DNA of 26,843 nt from an uncultured Bacteroides sp. (GTDB lineage: Bacteria > Bacteroidota > Bacteroidia > Bacteroidales > Bacteroidaceae): assembly GCA_905201685.1 (NCBI GenBank), contig CAJKOW010000027.1:1-26843 (forward strand). Direction: 5' to 3'. The notes under the pieces are model-generated. The model did no database searches. It was not told the origin of the DNA and saw nothing but the letters and a program-made list of their open reading frames with translations. Shown piece after piece: positions 6,924 to 14,960 of this stretch. Both the position numbers and the translations under genes were made by a program. Numbering within the stretch: position 1 is the stretch's first letter; each line of letters begins with the position of its first letter.

Positions 6924-8694
6924 AAACGAAAGACACTTCCTTTCGTTCAGCCGTAAGCTGTTTCTTTCGGTTATCTCACTATTCATCGTATTCGCAGCCT
7001 GTTTCATCGCCTATCAGTACCAGCGTGAGAAAAGCTACAAAATAGAACTGCTCAACACACAACTGCAAGACTACAACGAGCGCCTTTCGTTCGAACTCCG
7101 CCTCGTCCCCGACAGCCTGTGGACCCAAACACTGGAGAATTACATCAAAAGAGCCAACAACAACCTGCGTGTCACCCTGATCAGTCTGGACGGGAAAGTC
7201 ATTTTTGACAGCTATCAAGGACATATGCACGAACCGGGCAACCACTTGGGACGCCCGGAAATACAACAGGCACTGCAACATGGAAAGGGCTATGACCTGC
7301 GGCGTACGTCGGAAACAACCGGTATGCCCTACTTCTACTCAGCAACCTTGCAGGACAGTTATATCATACGTTCGGCACTCCCCTACAACCTGAACCTGAT
7401 CCATAACCTGTCTGCCGATCCGCACTACATCTGGTTTACGGTCATCATCACCCTATTGCTGATATTTACTTTCTACAAATTCACTTCGAAATTGGGGAAA
7501 GCCATCACCAATCTGCGCGAATTTGCCCAACGGGCCGATAAAAACGAGCCCATTGATATGGACATCCAGGCAGCATTCCCTCACAACGAACTGGGAGAAA
7601 TATCGCAACACATTATCCAGATATACCGTCGGCTCAGGGAAACGAAGGAAGCCCTCTACATCGAAAGGGAGAAACTGATTACCCACCTGCAGACATCGCG
7701 CGAAGGGTTAGGCGTATTCAACAAGGACAAGAAAGAAATACTTGTCAACAACCTTTTCACACAATATGGTAACCTGATCTCGGACCAAAACTTGCAAACC
7801 ACCGAGGAGATCTTCTCCATCTGCGAGTTCCAGAAAATAACAGACTTCATCAACAAATCGCAGCAACGACCGGCCAATACGACCGAAGAAAAGCGCATGT
7901 CGCTCAACATCAACAAAAACGGACGAATCTTTATTGTGGAATGTATCATCTTCCAAGACCGCAGTTTCGAAATTTCGATCAACGACATTACGCAGGAGGA
8001 AGAACAAATCAGGCTTAAAAGACAACTGACACAAAACATCGCCCACGAACTGAAAACACCCGTAAGCAGCATACAAGGCTATCTGGAAACCATCGTCAGC
8101 AACGACAGCATTCCACGCGAGAAAATGCAGGTCTTCCTGGAACGCTGCTACGCCCAAAGTAATCGCCTGAGCCGATTGCTGCGCGACATCTCCGTACTGA
8201 CACGGATGGATGAAGCCGCCAACATGATCGACATGGAAAAAGTGGATATCAGTGTATTGGTTGCTAATATTGTCAATGAAGTAGCCTTGGAACTGGAGGA
8301 GAAACACATTACGGTGGTCAACTCACTGCAACCGAAGATACAGCTGAAAGGCAACTATTCGCTGCTCTACTCCATCTTCCGCAATCTGATGGACAACGCC
8401 ATCGCCTATGCCGGAACAAATATCCATATCCACATAGGTTGTTTCCGCGAAGATGAAAACTTCTATTACTTTAGTTTCGCAGATACGGGAGTAGGTGTAG
8501 CTCCCGAACACCTGAACCGGCTGTTCGAACGGTTCTACCGGGTGGACAAAGGGCGTTCGCGCAAGCTGGGCGGGACAGGACTTGGACTGGCCATTGTAAA
8601 AAACGCCGTTCTGATACACGGAGGAACCATCTCGGCCAAAAACAGACAGGGCGGAGGACTGGAGTTCGTATTCACACTGGCTAAGGAAAAATAG
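6898..8694 (+). CDS. Membrane sensor histidine kinase (PhoR-like)
   Basis: The 598-residue kinase has a transmembrane helix at about 20-42 (KLFLSVISLFIVFAACFIAY), a periplasmic sensor region of about 130 residues and a second helix near 178-197 (WFTVIITLLLIFTFYKF). A HAMP-like or linker region and a PAS-like segment (about 270-370) lead to the dimerisation helix NIAHELKTPVSSIQGYLE with phospho-His383. The ATPase domain carries NLMDNAIAYA, DTGVG and GGTGLGLAIV. It phosphorylates the overlapping response regulator. The 26-bp overlap makes the GTT-to-ATG choice less certain: this start was taken because the N-terminus is short before the first helix. The ligand cannot be told from the sequence. 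Confidence 0.93.
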   Translation: MDTALKPNKNERHFLSFSRKLFLSVISLFIVFAACFIAYQYQREKSYKIELLNTQLQDYNERLSFELRLVPDSLWTQTLENYIKRANNNLRVTLISLDGKVIFDSYQGHMHEPGNHLGRPEIQQALQHGKGYDLRRTSETTGMPYFYSATLQDSYIIRSALPYNLNLIHNLSADPHYIWFTVIITLLLIFTFYKFTSKLGKAITNLREFAQRADKNEPIDMDIQAAFPHNELGEISQHIIQIYRRLRETKEALYIEREKLITHLQTSREGLGVFNKDKKEILVNNLFTQYGNLISDQNLQTTEEIFSICEFQKITDFINKSQQRPANTTEEKRMSLNINKNGRIFIVECIIFQDRSFEISINDITQEEEQIRLKRQLTQNIAHELKTPVSSIQGYLETIVSNDSIPREKMQVFLERCYAQSNRLSRLLRDISVLTRMDEAANMIDMEKVDISVLVANIVNEVALELEEKHITVVNSLQPKIQLKGNYSLLYSIFRNLMDNAIAYAGTNIHIHIGCFREDENFYYFSFADTGVGVAPEHLNRLFERFYRVDKGRSRKLGGTGLGLAIVKNAVLIHGGTISAKNRQGGGLEFVFTLAKEK

Positions 8695-8736
8695 GATATT
8701 AACTTTGTAACTTCATGCTAATTTGCCGGAGATTCC

Positions 8737-8767
8737 CTTGTAAATCCCCGGCTTTTTCTTATCTTTG
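8737..8767 (+). promoter_or_regulatory. Promoter of the cobalamin-riboswitch leader
   Basis: CTTG (8737-8740) and TATCTTTG (8760-8767) are separated by 19 bp and match the Bacteroides -33/-7 consensus, so the riboswitch RNA would start near 8773. A second -7-like TAACTTTG lies at 8700-8707, just after the kinase stop codon. Confidence 0.65.
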
Positions 8768-8771
8768 CACT

Positions 8772-8946
8772 GCATTGGTTTGCAATCCTCCTACAGGAAA
8801 GCAATTAAAAGGGAATCAGGTGAGAATCCTGAACAGTCCCGCTGCTGTAAGTTTCGTAAAGTGCGACAGGCACACAGACCTCTTTAGCCACTGGATTGAC
8901 GTCCGGGAAGGCGCCTGCCGCAGAAACGAGTCAGAAGACCTGCCAT
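8772..8946 (+). promoter_or_regulatory. Cobalamin (adenosylcobalamin-type) riboswitch aptamer
   Basis: The conserved core is present in order: GGGAATCAGGTGAGAATCC, then AGTCCCGCTGCTGTAA, the AGCCACTGG and GGGAAGGCGCC segments, and the B12 box GAGTCAGAAGACCTGCC at 8928-8944. This element senses cobalamin and normally represses B12 uptake or biosynthesis genes. Here the next gene is tnaA, 300 bp further on, with no btuB, cob or mutase gene between. Limits at the 5' side are approximate. Confidence 0.92.
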
Positions 8947-9084
8947 GCACCATACTTTATCATTGCTTTCGAGGAAAAAGCGTTGAGTTTGAAGAACCGG
9001 ACAATCACCTTCCGTCCAAAACATCTCATTCCGACTGATTCAAAGAAAGTAAAAGGTAAATAAACTCTGCCAAGTTTATTGAAG

Positions 9085-9115
9085 ATGTCCGGTCGAAGTG
9101 ATTTCGCCCGGACAT
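9085..9115 (+). terminator. Hairpin downstream of the riboswitch, probable attenuator terminator
   Basis: ATGTCCGG (9085-9092) pairs with CCGGACAT (9108-9115), and CGAA/TTCG extends the stem inside; TTGCTTTAC follows. An upstream CCGGACA at 8997-9003 could instead pair with TGTCCGG (9086-9092), giving a mutually exclusive antiterminator. The aptamer itself contains GTCCGG at 8901-8906, a third possible partner. Between 8947 and 9084 I see only a 13-codon ORF (MHHTLSLLSRKKR), which is probably not real. Confidence 0.55.
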
Positions 9116-9140
9116 TTGCTTTACAAAAAGTCAGCAAACA

Positions 9141-9200
9141 TTTGTAAATCCAAAGAAAATACATTATCTTCGGCTCATGCAAATAAGTCGATGACTTATT
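9141..9200 (+). promoter_or_regulatory. Probable internal tnaA promoter with a palindrome in the leader
   Basis: TTTG (9141-9144), a 20-bp gap and TATCTTCG (9165-9172, 7 of 8 matches to a Bacteroides -7) suggest a second promoter that bypasses the riboswitch. Just downstream, AATAAGTC-GAT-GACTTATT (9182-9200) is a perfect 8-bp inverted repeat, either an operator or an mRNA hairpin. Confidence 0.45.
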
Positions 9201-9244
9201 CCGTTAACCAAATGTCAAACCCGTAAAAAAAGACACAATCAACT

Positions 9245-10618
9245 ATGGAATTACCCTTTGCCGAATCGTGGAAAATAAAAATGGTAGAACCCATCCGTAA
9301 AAGTACCCGCCAAGAACGCGAACAATGGCTGAAAGAAGCCCACTACAATGTATTCCAACTAAAATCGGAACAAGTCTATATCGACCTGATCACCGACTCG
9401 GGCACCGGCGCCATGAGCGACCGCCAATGGGCAGGAATGATGTTGGGAGATGAAAGCTATGCCGGTGCTTCTTCGTTCTTCAAACTTAAAGACACCATCA
9501 CCCGGCTGACAGGATTCGAATACATCATCCCCACCCATCAGGGACGCGCCGCCGAAAACGTTCTCTTCTCTTATCTGGTGCACGAAGGAGATATCGTACC
9601 CGGAAACTCTCACTTCGACACGACCAAGGGACACATCGAGGGACGCAAGGCTTTTGCACTGGACTGCACCGTTGACGCAGCCAGGCAGACACAACTCGAA
9701 GTACCTTTCAAAGGCAACGTCGATCCGGTAAAGTTAGAGAAGGCTTTGCAGGAACATGCCGACCGCATTCCTTTCATCATCGTCACCATCACCAACAACA
9801 CGGCAGGAGGACAACCCGTATCCATGCAGAACCTGCGTGAAGTGCGTGCCATAGCCGACAAATATGGAAAACCGGTTCTGTTCGACTCAGCCCGGTTTGC
9901 CGAAAACGCCTATTTCATCAAGACACGCGAAGCAGGCTATCAGGACAAAACCATCAAACAGATCACCCGTGAAATGTTCAGCCTAGCCGACGGCATGACC
10001 ATGAGCGCCAAAAAAGACGGCATTGTCAACATGGGCGGCTTCATCGCCACCAATCGAAAGGATTGGTACGAAGGTGCCAAAGGCTTCTGCGTACAGTTCG
10101 AAGGTTACCTGACTTACGGAGGCATGAACGGACGCGACATGAATGCCCTGGCCATCGGTCTGGACGAAAATACCGAATTCGACAATCTGGAAACACGCAT
10201 CCGGCAAGTACAATATTTAGCCGGCAAACTGGACGAATACGGCATCCCTTACCAGCGTCCGGCAGGCGGACACGCGATCTTCATCGATGCACCCAAGGTG
10301 TTGACTCACGTACCCAAAGAAGAATTTCCGGCACAGACGCTCACCATCGAATTATACCTGGAAGCTGGCATACGTGGATGCGAAATAGGCTACCTACTTG
10401 CCGATCGTGACCCCGTTACACGCGAAAACCGCTTTACCGGACTGGATCTGCTTCGCCTGGCCATACCGCGCAGAGTCTATACTGACAACCACATGAACGT
10501 AGTGGCAGCCGCCCTGAAGAACGTCTATGACCGGCGCGAAAGCGTGACAAGAGGAGTTCGAATTGCCTGGGAAGCACCGCTGATGAGGCACTTCACCGTG
10601 CAATTGGAAAGACTGTAA
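9245..10618 (+). CDS. tnaA: Tryptophanase
   Basis: PLP enzyme that splits L-tryptophan to indole, pyruvate and ammonia in the cytoplasm. The 457-residue protein carries LLTDSGTGAMSD-type and PTHQGR motifs, FDSARFAENAYF with the PLP-ring Asp/Arg, and MSAKKD with Schiff-base Lys257. Tyrosine phenol-lyase is the close relative, but it has Arg at position 381 (MERG). Here residue 381 is Ile (GCEIGYLL), as expected for tryptophanase. There is no tnaC-like leader peptide with a Trp codon, and no tnaB permease follows. The upstream cobalamin riboswitch and the internal promoter suggest layered control. The stop is only 7 bp from the convergent PPTase stop, so the transcripts probably overlap. Confidence 0.95.
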   Translation: MELPFAESWKIKMVEPIRKSTRQEREQWLKEAHYNVFQLKSEQVYIDLITDSGTGAMSDRQWAGMMLGDESYAGASSFFKLKDTITRLTGFEYIIPTHQGRAAENVLFSYLVHEGDIVPGNSHFDTTKGHIEGRKAFALDCTVDAARQTQLEVPFKGNVDPVKLEKALQEHADRIPFIIVTITNNTAGGQPVSMQNLREVRAIADKYGKPVLFDSARFAENAYFIKTREAGYQDKTIKQITREMFSLADGMTMSAKKDGIVNMGGFIATNRKDWYEGAKGFCVQFEGYLTYGGMNGRDMNALAIGLDENTEFDNLETRIRQVQYLAGKLDEYGIPYQRPAGGHAIFIDAPKVLTHVPKEEFPAQTLTIELYLEAGIRGCEIGYLLADRDPVTRENRFTGLDLLRLAIPRRVYTDNHMNVVAAALKNVYDRRESVTRGVRIAWEAPLMRHFTVQLERL

Positions 10619-10625
10619 ACAGACA

Positions 10626-11252
10626 TCAGGCGACGGTCCACGTCAAAACGAAATCGGGATGGAGCAGATAGCGGATGAGAAACATACGCTGCTGCTCCGT
10701 CCTGTATTCACGGGCACGAAACTCGCCCCGTTCTTGAGGAACAAAAGGGAATACCTGCAAATGGGTACAAAAATCCACTTCGGAACGGTCGATGCACTTG
10801 AACATCACTTCCTTGGCCGACCAGTGAAGCAACAGGCTCCAGGTATCATCCCCCTGATAGGCCACAGGATGTTCGTCTGCACGCATAAATCTCGAAACAA
10901 TCCGACGAACCCGGGTCGCATAATGCTCAATATCGATGCCGACCTCCGTCTCCCCCAGTATCAGAGCTACATAGTCACGCGTATGTGATATGCTGATATG
11001 AAAACTGCCATCTGCCAGACAAGGTTTTCCGGAAGGAAGGTAAACAATCTCTTTGTCTGTTCCCAACAGACAGCGTAACAAAAGCCTGACCGACAACCAT
11101 TCACGCCTGCGCTGAAGTGCATGGAAACGCTCTTCTGCCTGGCGGCACAAATCTGTGCCGTCCAACAATCGGGACAACTCCTCGGGGGACTCATCCATCC
11201 GCCATACTCCCAACAGAAAACGGGCTTCCTTATGTCGTATGAAAAGACTCAA
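10626..11252 (-). CDS. 4'-phosphopantetheinyl transferase (Sfp type)
   Basis: Transfers phosphopantetheine from CoA to a Ser of acyl or peptidyl carrier proteins. The 208-residue protein shows FHISISHTRDYVALIL (84-99), VGIDIE with Mg-binding Asp107 and Glu109, and WSAKEVMFK (144-152) with Lys147 and Glu148, in the spacing typical of the superfamily. Length and a two-half layout fit Sfp type rather than the ~120-aa AcpS. It is the last gene of the minus-strand mutY-ssb-gldE block, 14 bp after gldE. Its carrier-protein substrate is not visible in this window. Confidence 0.9.
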   Translation of the reverse strand: MSLFIRHKEARFLLGVWRMDESPEELSRLLDGTDLCRQAEERFHALQRRREWLSVRLLLRCLLGTDKEIVYLPSGKPCLADGSFHISISHTRDYVALILGETEVGIDIEHYATRVRRIVSRFMRADEHPVAYQGDDTWSLLLHWSAKEVMFKCIDRSEVDFCTHLQVFPFVPQERGEFRAREYRTEQQRMFLIRYLLHPDFVLTWTVA

Positions 11253-11266
11253 ACCTGGCTCTCCGT

Positions 11267-12616
11267 TTATTCGCTCTCCTCCGGCTTCTCAACAGGAGGG
11301 TTGATGGTAAACTTCACTTTCAGAATGCGACGATTATCCATCTCGAGTACCTCAAACTCATAACGGTCATAGACTACCTTTTCGTGTAATGCCGGAAACT
11401 CTCCCTTCAGTTCCAGCAAAAGTCCGGCCACCGTATCGGCGTCACCGGCAACGTCGTCGAACGTCGTATCGTCCAGTTGCGTCACTTTGTAAAAGTCGGT
11501 CAGCTGCGTCTTGGCTTCGAACACCCACGTATGATCGTTCAGAATGGTGTAAGTACGCTCTTCGTCGTCATACTCGTCGCGAATTTCACCGACAATTTCT
11601 TCGATGATATCTTCCATGGTCACAATGCCCGACGTTCCGCCAAACTCGTCCACCACAATAGCAATGTGTATTTTATTGGCCTGAAAATCTCGCAACAGGT
11701 CGTCAATCATCTTTGTCTCGGGCACAAAATAGGCCGGACGAATCAGCGACTGCCAGCGGAAATTGTCGCCCTTATTCAGATGTGGAAGCAGGTCCTTGAT
11801 ATAGAGTATTCCCTTGATGTTATCGCGCGTCTCGGCATAAACGGGGATACGCGAATAGACGTTTTCGACAATACACTTCAGCACATCCTTAAACGGAGTA
11901 CGTATTTCAAGATCGACCACATCGAGGCGGGAAGTCATTACTTCCTTAACGGTCTCACCTCCAAAACGAATGATGCCTTCCAATATGTTGCTTTCATCCT
12001 TCAGTTCGGCTTTGTCGGTCAGCTCCAAAGCATGCGATAATTCATCGACAGAGATGTTGTGGTTCTTGCGGGTGAAATGCTTGTTCAGAAAAGCCGTCGA
12101 ATGTACCAATACGGATGACAGCGGATAGAAAAACGAACGGAACATCGTAATGCCCGGAGCGGCAAAACGACAAAATGCCAGCGACTTCTGAGCCGAATAT
12201 ATCTTAGGCATAATCTCGCCGAAGAGCAACAACAGGAAAGTCAGGATGACCGTCAGCACCAAAAACTCGGCAATGGCAGAATGGAACTCGAATACGGTCA
12301 TAAAGAAGAAATTGCACAGCATGATAATGGTTACATTCACAAAATTGTTTGTAATCAGAATCGTAGCCAGCAACCGCTCAGTGTCGTCCAGCAAGCGGCT
12401 GATTTTCTCATCGGAAGGATTTTTCTTCTCTGCGATGACACTCAGATCGGCGGGCGAAAGCGAGAAGAAAGCAATCTCGGATGCGGATGCAAATCCGGAT
12501 ACAAGCAGGAGCAATCCAGCCAATACAATGGCTATAATGGCCGAAACAGAAGGGGTATGTACGGAAATACCGTTAAATACATCTGCCAATTGGCATAAAA
12601 AAGCGTCTGGGTCCAA
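11267..12616 (-). CDS. gldE: GldE-like CNNM/CBS transporter-associated protein
   Basis: The 449-residue membrane protein has an N-terminal CNNM (DUF21) domain with about four hydrophobic helices (24-44, 90-108, 113-135 and a weaker one at 147-165). A CBS pair region follows (about 210-340; IPVYAETRDNIKGILYIKDLL and IAIVVDEFGGTSGIVTMEDIIEEIVGEI), then a CorC_HlyC domain (about 355-445). The family is implicated in Mg2+/Co2+ efflux. In gliding Bacteroidetes the relative next to ssb and mutY is named GldE. Gut Bacteroides do not glide, so a metal or envelope role is more likely here. It lies 23 bp after ssb and 14 bp before the PPTase gene, probably one operon. Confidence 0.88.
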   Translation of the reverse strand: MDPDAFLCQLADVFNGISVHTPSVSAIIAIVLAGLLLLVSGFASASEIAFFSLSPADLSVIAEKKNPSDEKISRLLDDTERLLATILITNNFVNVTIIMLCNFFFMTVFEFHSAIAEFLVLTVILTFLLLLFGEIMPKIYSAQKSLAFCRFAAPGITMFRSFFYPLSSVLVHSTAFLNKHFTRKNHNISVDELSHALELTDKAELKDESNILEGIIRFGGETVKEVMTSRLDVVDLEIRTPFKDVLKCIVENVYSRIPVYAETRDNIKGILYIKDLLPHLNKGDNFRWQSLIRPAYFVPETKMIDDLLRDFQANKIHIAIVVDEFGGTSGIVTMEDIIEEIVGEIRDEYDDEERTYTILNDHTWVFEAKTQLTDFYKVTQLDDTTFDDVAGDADTVAGLLLELKGEFPALHEKVVYDRYEFEVLEMDNRRILKVKFTINPPVEKPEESE

Positions 12617-12639
12617 AGAATCTGGTTTTAGTTAAACAA

Positions 12640-13086
12640 TTAGAACGGCAAATCGTCCGTCTGGTTAGTAGGCGCGGAAGCTGCCGGTGATGAAGCAGCC
12701 TGTTGGGATGGCTGAGCGGGCTGTGACGGTTGCGCAGGGGCAGCCGAAGGGTTGCGAGGAGAAAGCATCTCCATGTTGTCCACAAAAATCTCGGTCACAT
12801 AACGTTTGATTCCGGCCTGATCATCGTAGGAACGGGTGCGAATCTTCCCCTCCACGTAGAGCTTGTCGCCCTTGTGAACATACTGGTCAACAATTTCGGC
12901 CAGACGATTGCGGAACACCAAGTTGTGCCACTCGGTACGGTCGGGAATCTGTGTACCGTTTTGCAGCGTATATCCCTTTTCGGAAGTGGCAAAAGGGACC
13001 TGTGCCACACATGTACCACCGTCATAGTAAGTCACCTTCGGATCTTGCCCGACATTACCCAGCAATATTACTTTATTTACCGACAT
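12640..13086 (-). CDS. ssb: Single-stranded DNA-binding protein
   Basis: Binds ssDNA during replication, repair and recombination. The 148-residue protein has an OB fold (1-108; NKVILLGNVGQDP and TEWHNLVFRNRLAEIVDQYVHKG). A Pro/Gln/Ala/Ser linker of about 30 residues leads to the acidic tip DDLPF that recruits partner proteins. Its position between mutY and gldE is the conserved Bacteroidales arrangement. It appears to have its own promoter 28-60 bp upstream of the start. Confidence 0.96.
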   Translation of the reverse strand: MSVNKVILLGNVGQDPKVTYYDGGTCVAQVPFATSEKGYTLQNGTQIPDRTEWHNLVFRNRLAEIVDQYVHKGDKLYVEGKIRTRSYDDQAGIKRYVTEIFVDNMEMLSPRNPSAAPAQPSQPAQPSQQAASSPAASAPTNQTDDLPF

Positions 13087-13113
13087 AAAATTCCCTATTT
13101 ATCAATTCGACGC

Positions 13114-13145
13114 CAAAAATAACAAGAATTATTACGCAATGCAAG
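13114..13145 (-). promoter_or_regulatory. ssb promoter
   Basis: On the minus strand, CTTG (13145-13142) and TATTTTTG (13121-13114) are 20 bp apart and match the Bacteroides -33/-7 pair. They lie in the 75-bp gap between mutY and ssb, so ssb and gldE can be transcribed without mutY. Confidence 0.55.
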
Positions 13146-13161
13146 AATAGCCCGCTACTTT

Positions 13162-14202
13162 TCACTCATATTTTTCGAGGAATGCATGTATCAGCTTAGG
13201 AACCGCGTATTGCCCAAGGTCTGCCGAAGGGACCCGAAGATAGGACGCGAACGAATGTGAATCTTCAGGTAATGCCACCTCGTAAAAATTGGCATAGATC
13301 ACACGATGGGATAACACATGCTTCACTCCCCTGCATAATGTGCGCACCTGCGGCACCTCACCTTCGACAAACAGTTCACGAAACTGTGGCAACCCGAGAA
13401 ACTCTGCTTCAGACAATTCACGGTCCGTTTCGATCAGGGGCAACTCAAACAGGTTCTTCCAAATATCGTCTCCCGTACGTTTATTAATATATGTGTACGC
13501 GCCTGCACGTACATATATATAATTGAAAAAGCGGTCGGTCGTTTTCGTCTTGTGCTGCTTCACCGGCAATTGCGCCACCCTGCCCTGCGCCAATGCCATG
13601 CAACTGTCGCACAAAGGGCAATACATGCACAAGGGCGATTGCGGCGTACACTGAATGGCACCGAAGTCCATGATGGCCTGATTGTAAGCAGCCGGACGGT
13701 TAACGGGAAGCATCTCCTGAGCCAGAGCAGCAAATGTCTTCTTGCCTTCGGTCGAGTCTATCGGCACATCGATGCCCCAATAGCGCGACAGGACGCGATA
13801 GACATTCCCATCGACCACCGCATAAGGCATGTCGTAGGCAAGCGAACAGATGGCTGCGGCTGTATAGTCGCCCACCCCTTTCAGGGCACGCACTTCCTCG
13901 TACGTATCGGGGAACACACCGTTCATGCTGCGTGCCGCCTCGTGCAGATTGCGCGCCCGCGAATAATAGCCTAAACCTTGCCAATACTTCATCACTTCGT
14001 CCTCGGAAGCCGAAGCCAAAGAACGAACGTCGGGAAAACGTTGCACAAAACGCAAAAAATAATCATATCCCTGCGACACCCGGGTCTGTTGCAAAATAAT
14101 TTCTGAAACCCAAATCAGATAAGGATCTCTCGTATTTCTCCATGGCAAATCGCGTGCATTGTCCGCATACCACTTAAGCAATGTTTCACTAAAAATATTC
14201 AT
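13162..14202 (-). CDS. mutY: A/G-specific adenine DNA glycosylase
   Basis: Removes adenine mispaired with 8-oxoguanine or guanine. The 346-residue protein has catalytic Glu34 (WVSEIILQQT), a helix-hairpin-helix with GVGDYTAAAI (109-118) and catalytic Asp131 (VVDGNVYRVL). The [4Fe-4S] cluster cysteines 185, 192, 195 and 201 have the C-x6-C-x2-C-x5-C spacing. A C-terminal NUDIX-like domain (about 225-346) recognises 8-oxoG. It is divergent from the HU gene. A minus-strand -7 candidate TATTTTTG at 14214-14207 lies only 4 nt from the ATG, so the message could be nearly leaderless. Confidence 0.96.
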   Translation of the reverse strand: MNIFSETLLKWYADNARDLPWRNTRDPYLIWVSEIILQQTRVSQGYDYFLRFVQRFPDVRSLASASEDEVMKYWQGLGYYSRARNLHEAARSMNGVFPDTYEEVRALKGVGDYTAAAICSLAYDMPYAVVDGNVYRVLSRYWGIDVPIDSTEGKKTFAALAQEMLPVNRPAAYNQAIMDFGAIQCTPQSPLCMYCPLCDSCMALAQGRVAQLPVKQHKTKTTDRFFNYIYVRAGAYTYINKRTGDDIWKNLFELPLIETDRELSEAEFLGLPQFRELFVEGEVPQVRTLCRGVKHVLSHRVIYANFYEVALPEDSHSFASYLRVPSADLGQYAVPKLIHAFLEKYE

Positions 14203-14300
14203 GACGCAAAAATAGTATATTTCCGAACCAGAAGAGCCTGCAGAAGCGACTTTTTCTAAAAATAGTCCGAAATATATTTTTCAGAGACGCGGAAAAGCTA

Positions 14301-14308
14301 TATATTTG
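14301..14308 (+). promoter_or_regulatory. -7 element of the HU gene
   Basis: TATATTTG matches TAnnTTTG exactly and lies 46 bp before the HU start codon. The -33 is weak (TTTT about 20 bp upstream). This is in the divergent mutY-HU gap, which holds no other gene. Confidence 0.55.
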
Positions 14309-14354
14309 CAGTCCAAAAAATTAAGAAACAGTAATAACCATATTTGTAGAAAAA

Positions 14355-14630
14355 ATGACTAAAGCTGACATTGTAAACGAAATTGCAAAAAACACCGGAG
14401 TTGATAAGACCACCGTACTTACAACCGTTGAAGCATTCATGGAAGCAGTAAAGGCATCCTTGTCAAGAGAGGAAAATGTTTACCTCCGCGGATTTGGTAG
14501 TTTTGTTGTAAAGAAGAGAGCACAAAAAACAGCTCGCAACATCTCCAAGAACACAACGATTATCATTCCGGAGCACAATATTCCGGCATTCAAGCCTGCA
14601 AAGACATTCACTCTTTCAGTGAAAAAATAA
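14355..14630 (+). CDS. HU-family DNA-binding protein
   Basis: Nucleoid protein that bends DNA as a dimer. The 91-residue protein shows the helical N-terminal half, the DNA-arm signature GFGSFVVKKRAQKTARN (47-63) and PEHNIPAFKPAKTF near the C-terminus, all typical of full-length HU. It starts a plus-strand group with the small basic peptide downstream (36-bp gap) and RNase E/G. HU paralogues are numerous in Bacteroides, so I do not assign hupA or hupB. Confidence 0.95.
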   Translation: MTKADIVNEIAKNTGVDKTTVLTTVEAFMEAVKASLSREENVYLRGFGSFVVKKRAQKTARNISKNTTIIIPEHNIPAFKPAKTFTLSVKK

Positions 14631-14666
14631 TAAACAATAGTATTAACCCATAAAATTTTTAAAGCT

Positions 14667-14759
14667 ATGCCAAGCGGTAAAAAGAAAAAAAGACATAAAA
14701 TGTCAACGCACAAGCGTAAAAAAAGACTAAGAAAGAACAGACATAAAAGCAAAAAGTAA
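14667..14759 (+). CDS. 30-residue basic COX24/AURKAIP1-like ribosomal peptide
   Basis: A short ORF of 30 codons starting MPSGKKKKRHKMSTHKRKKR, in which two thirds of residues are Lys, Arg or His. I recognise it as the small AURKAIP1/COX24-domain peptide that is conserved in Bacteroidetes between HU and the RNase E/G gene. Its C-terminal pattern is shared with mitochondrial mS38 and mycobacterial bS22, which are small-subunit ribosomal proteins. A ribosomal location here is inferred from that resemblance. It has 36 bp to HU upstream and a strong terminator hairpin just after, so it is probably co-transcribed with HU. Confidence 0.8.
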   Translation: MPSGKKKKRHKMSTHKRKKRLRKNRHKSKK

Positions 14760-14782
14760 ATCTTAGTCTGAAAGACAAGACA

Positions 14783-14827
14783 AAAGAACAAACTTGTGAA
14801 ACAATATGTCTCGCGGGTTTGTTCTTT
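14783..14827 (+). terminator. Terminator after HU and the small peptide
   Basis: AAAGAACAAAC (14783-14793) and GTTTGTTCTTT (14817-14827) form a perfect 11-bp stem with a T-rich right side, directly after the 30-aa ORF. Confidence 0.65.
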
Positions 14828-14960
14828 GTTTAAGTAATGAATTGTTCTAATAACAAGCCGACAAGAGCCCGAACAGGGAGATTCGATTTTTCCTTTTTTA
14901 CCTCCTGCCAGCTTGTTTCCCGAATTAACGTATTATCAAACCAAAACAAAAGTAACGATT

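Noticed and set aside
8947..8988. 13-codon leader peptide after the riboswitch (MHHTLSLLSRKKR)
   Set aside because: No Trp codon, no clear ribosome-binding signal and nothing tnaC-like; it may be chance or the remnant of a lost gene start.
9245..10618. Tyrosine phenol-lyase instead of tryptophanase
   Set aside because: The residue at position 381 is Ile, whereas tyrosine phenol-lyase has Arg there.
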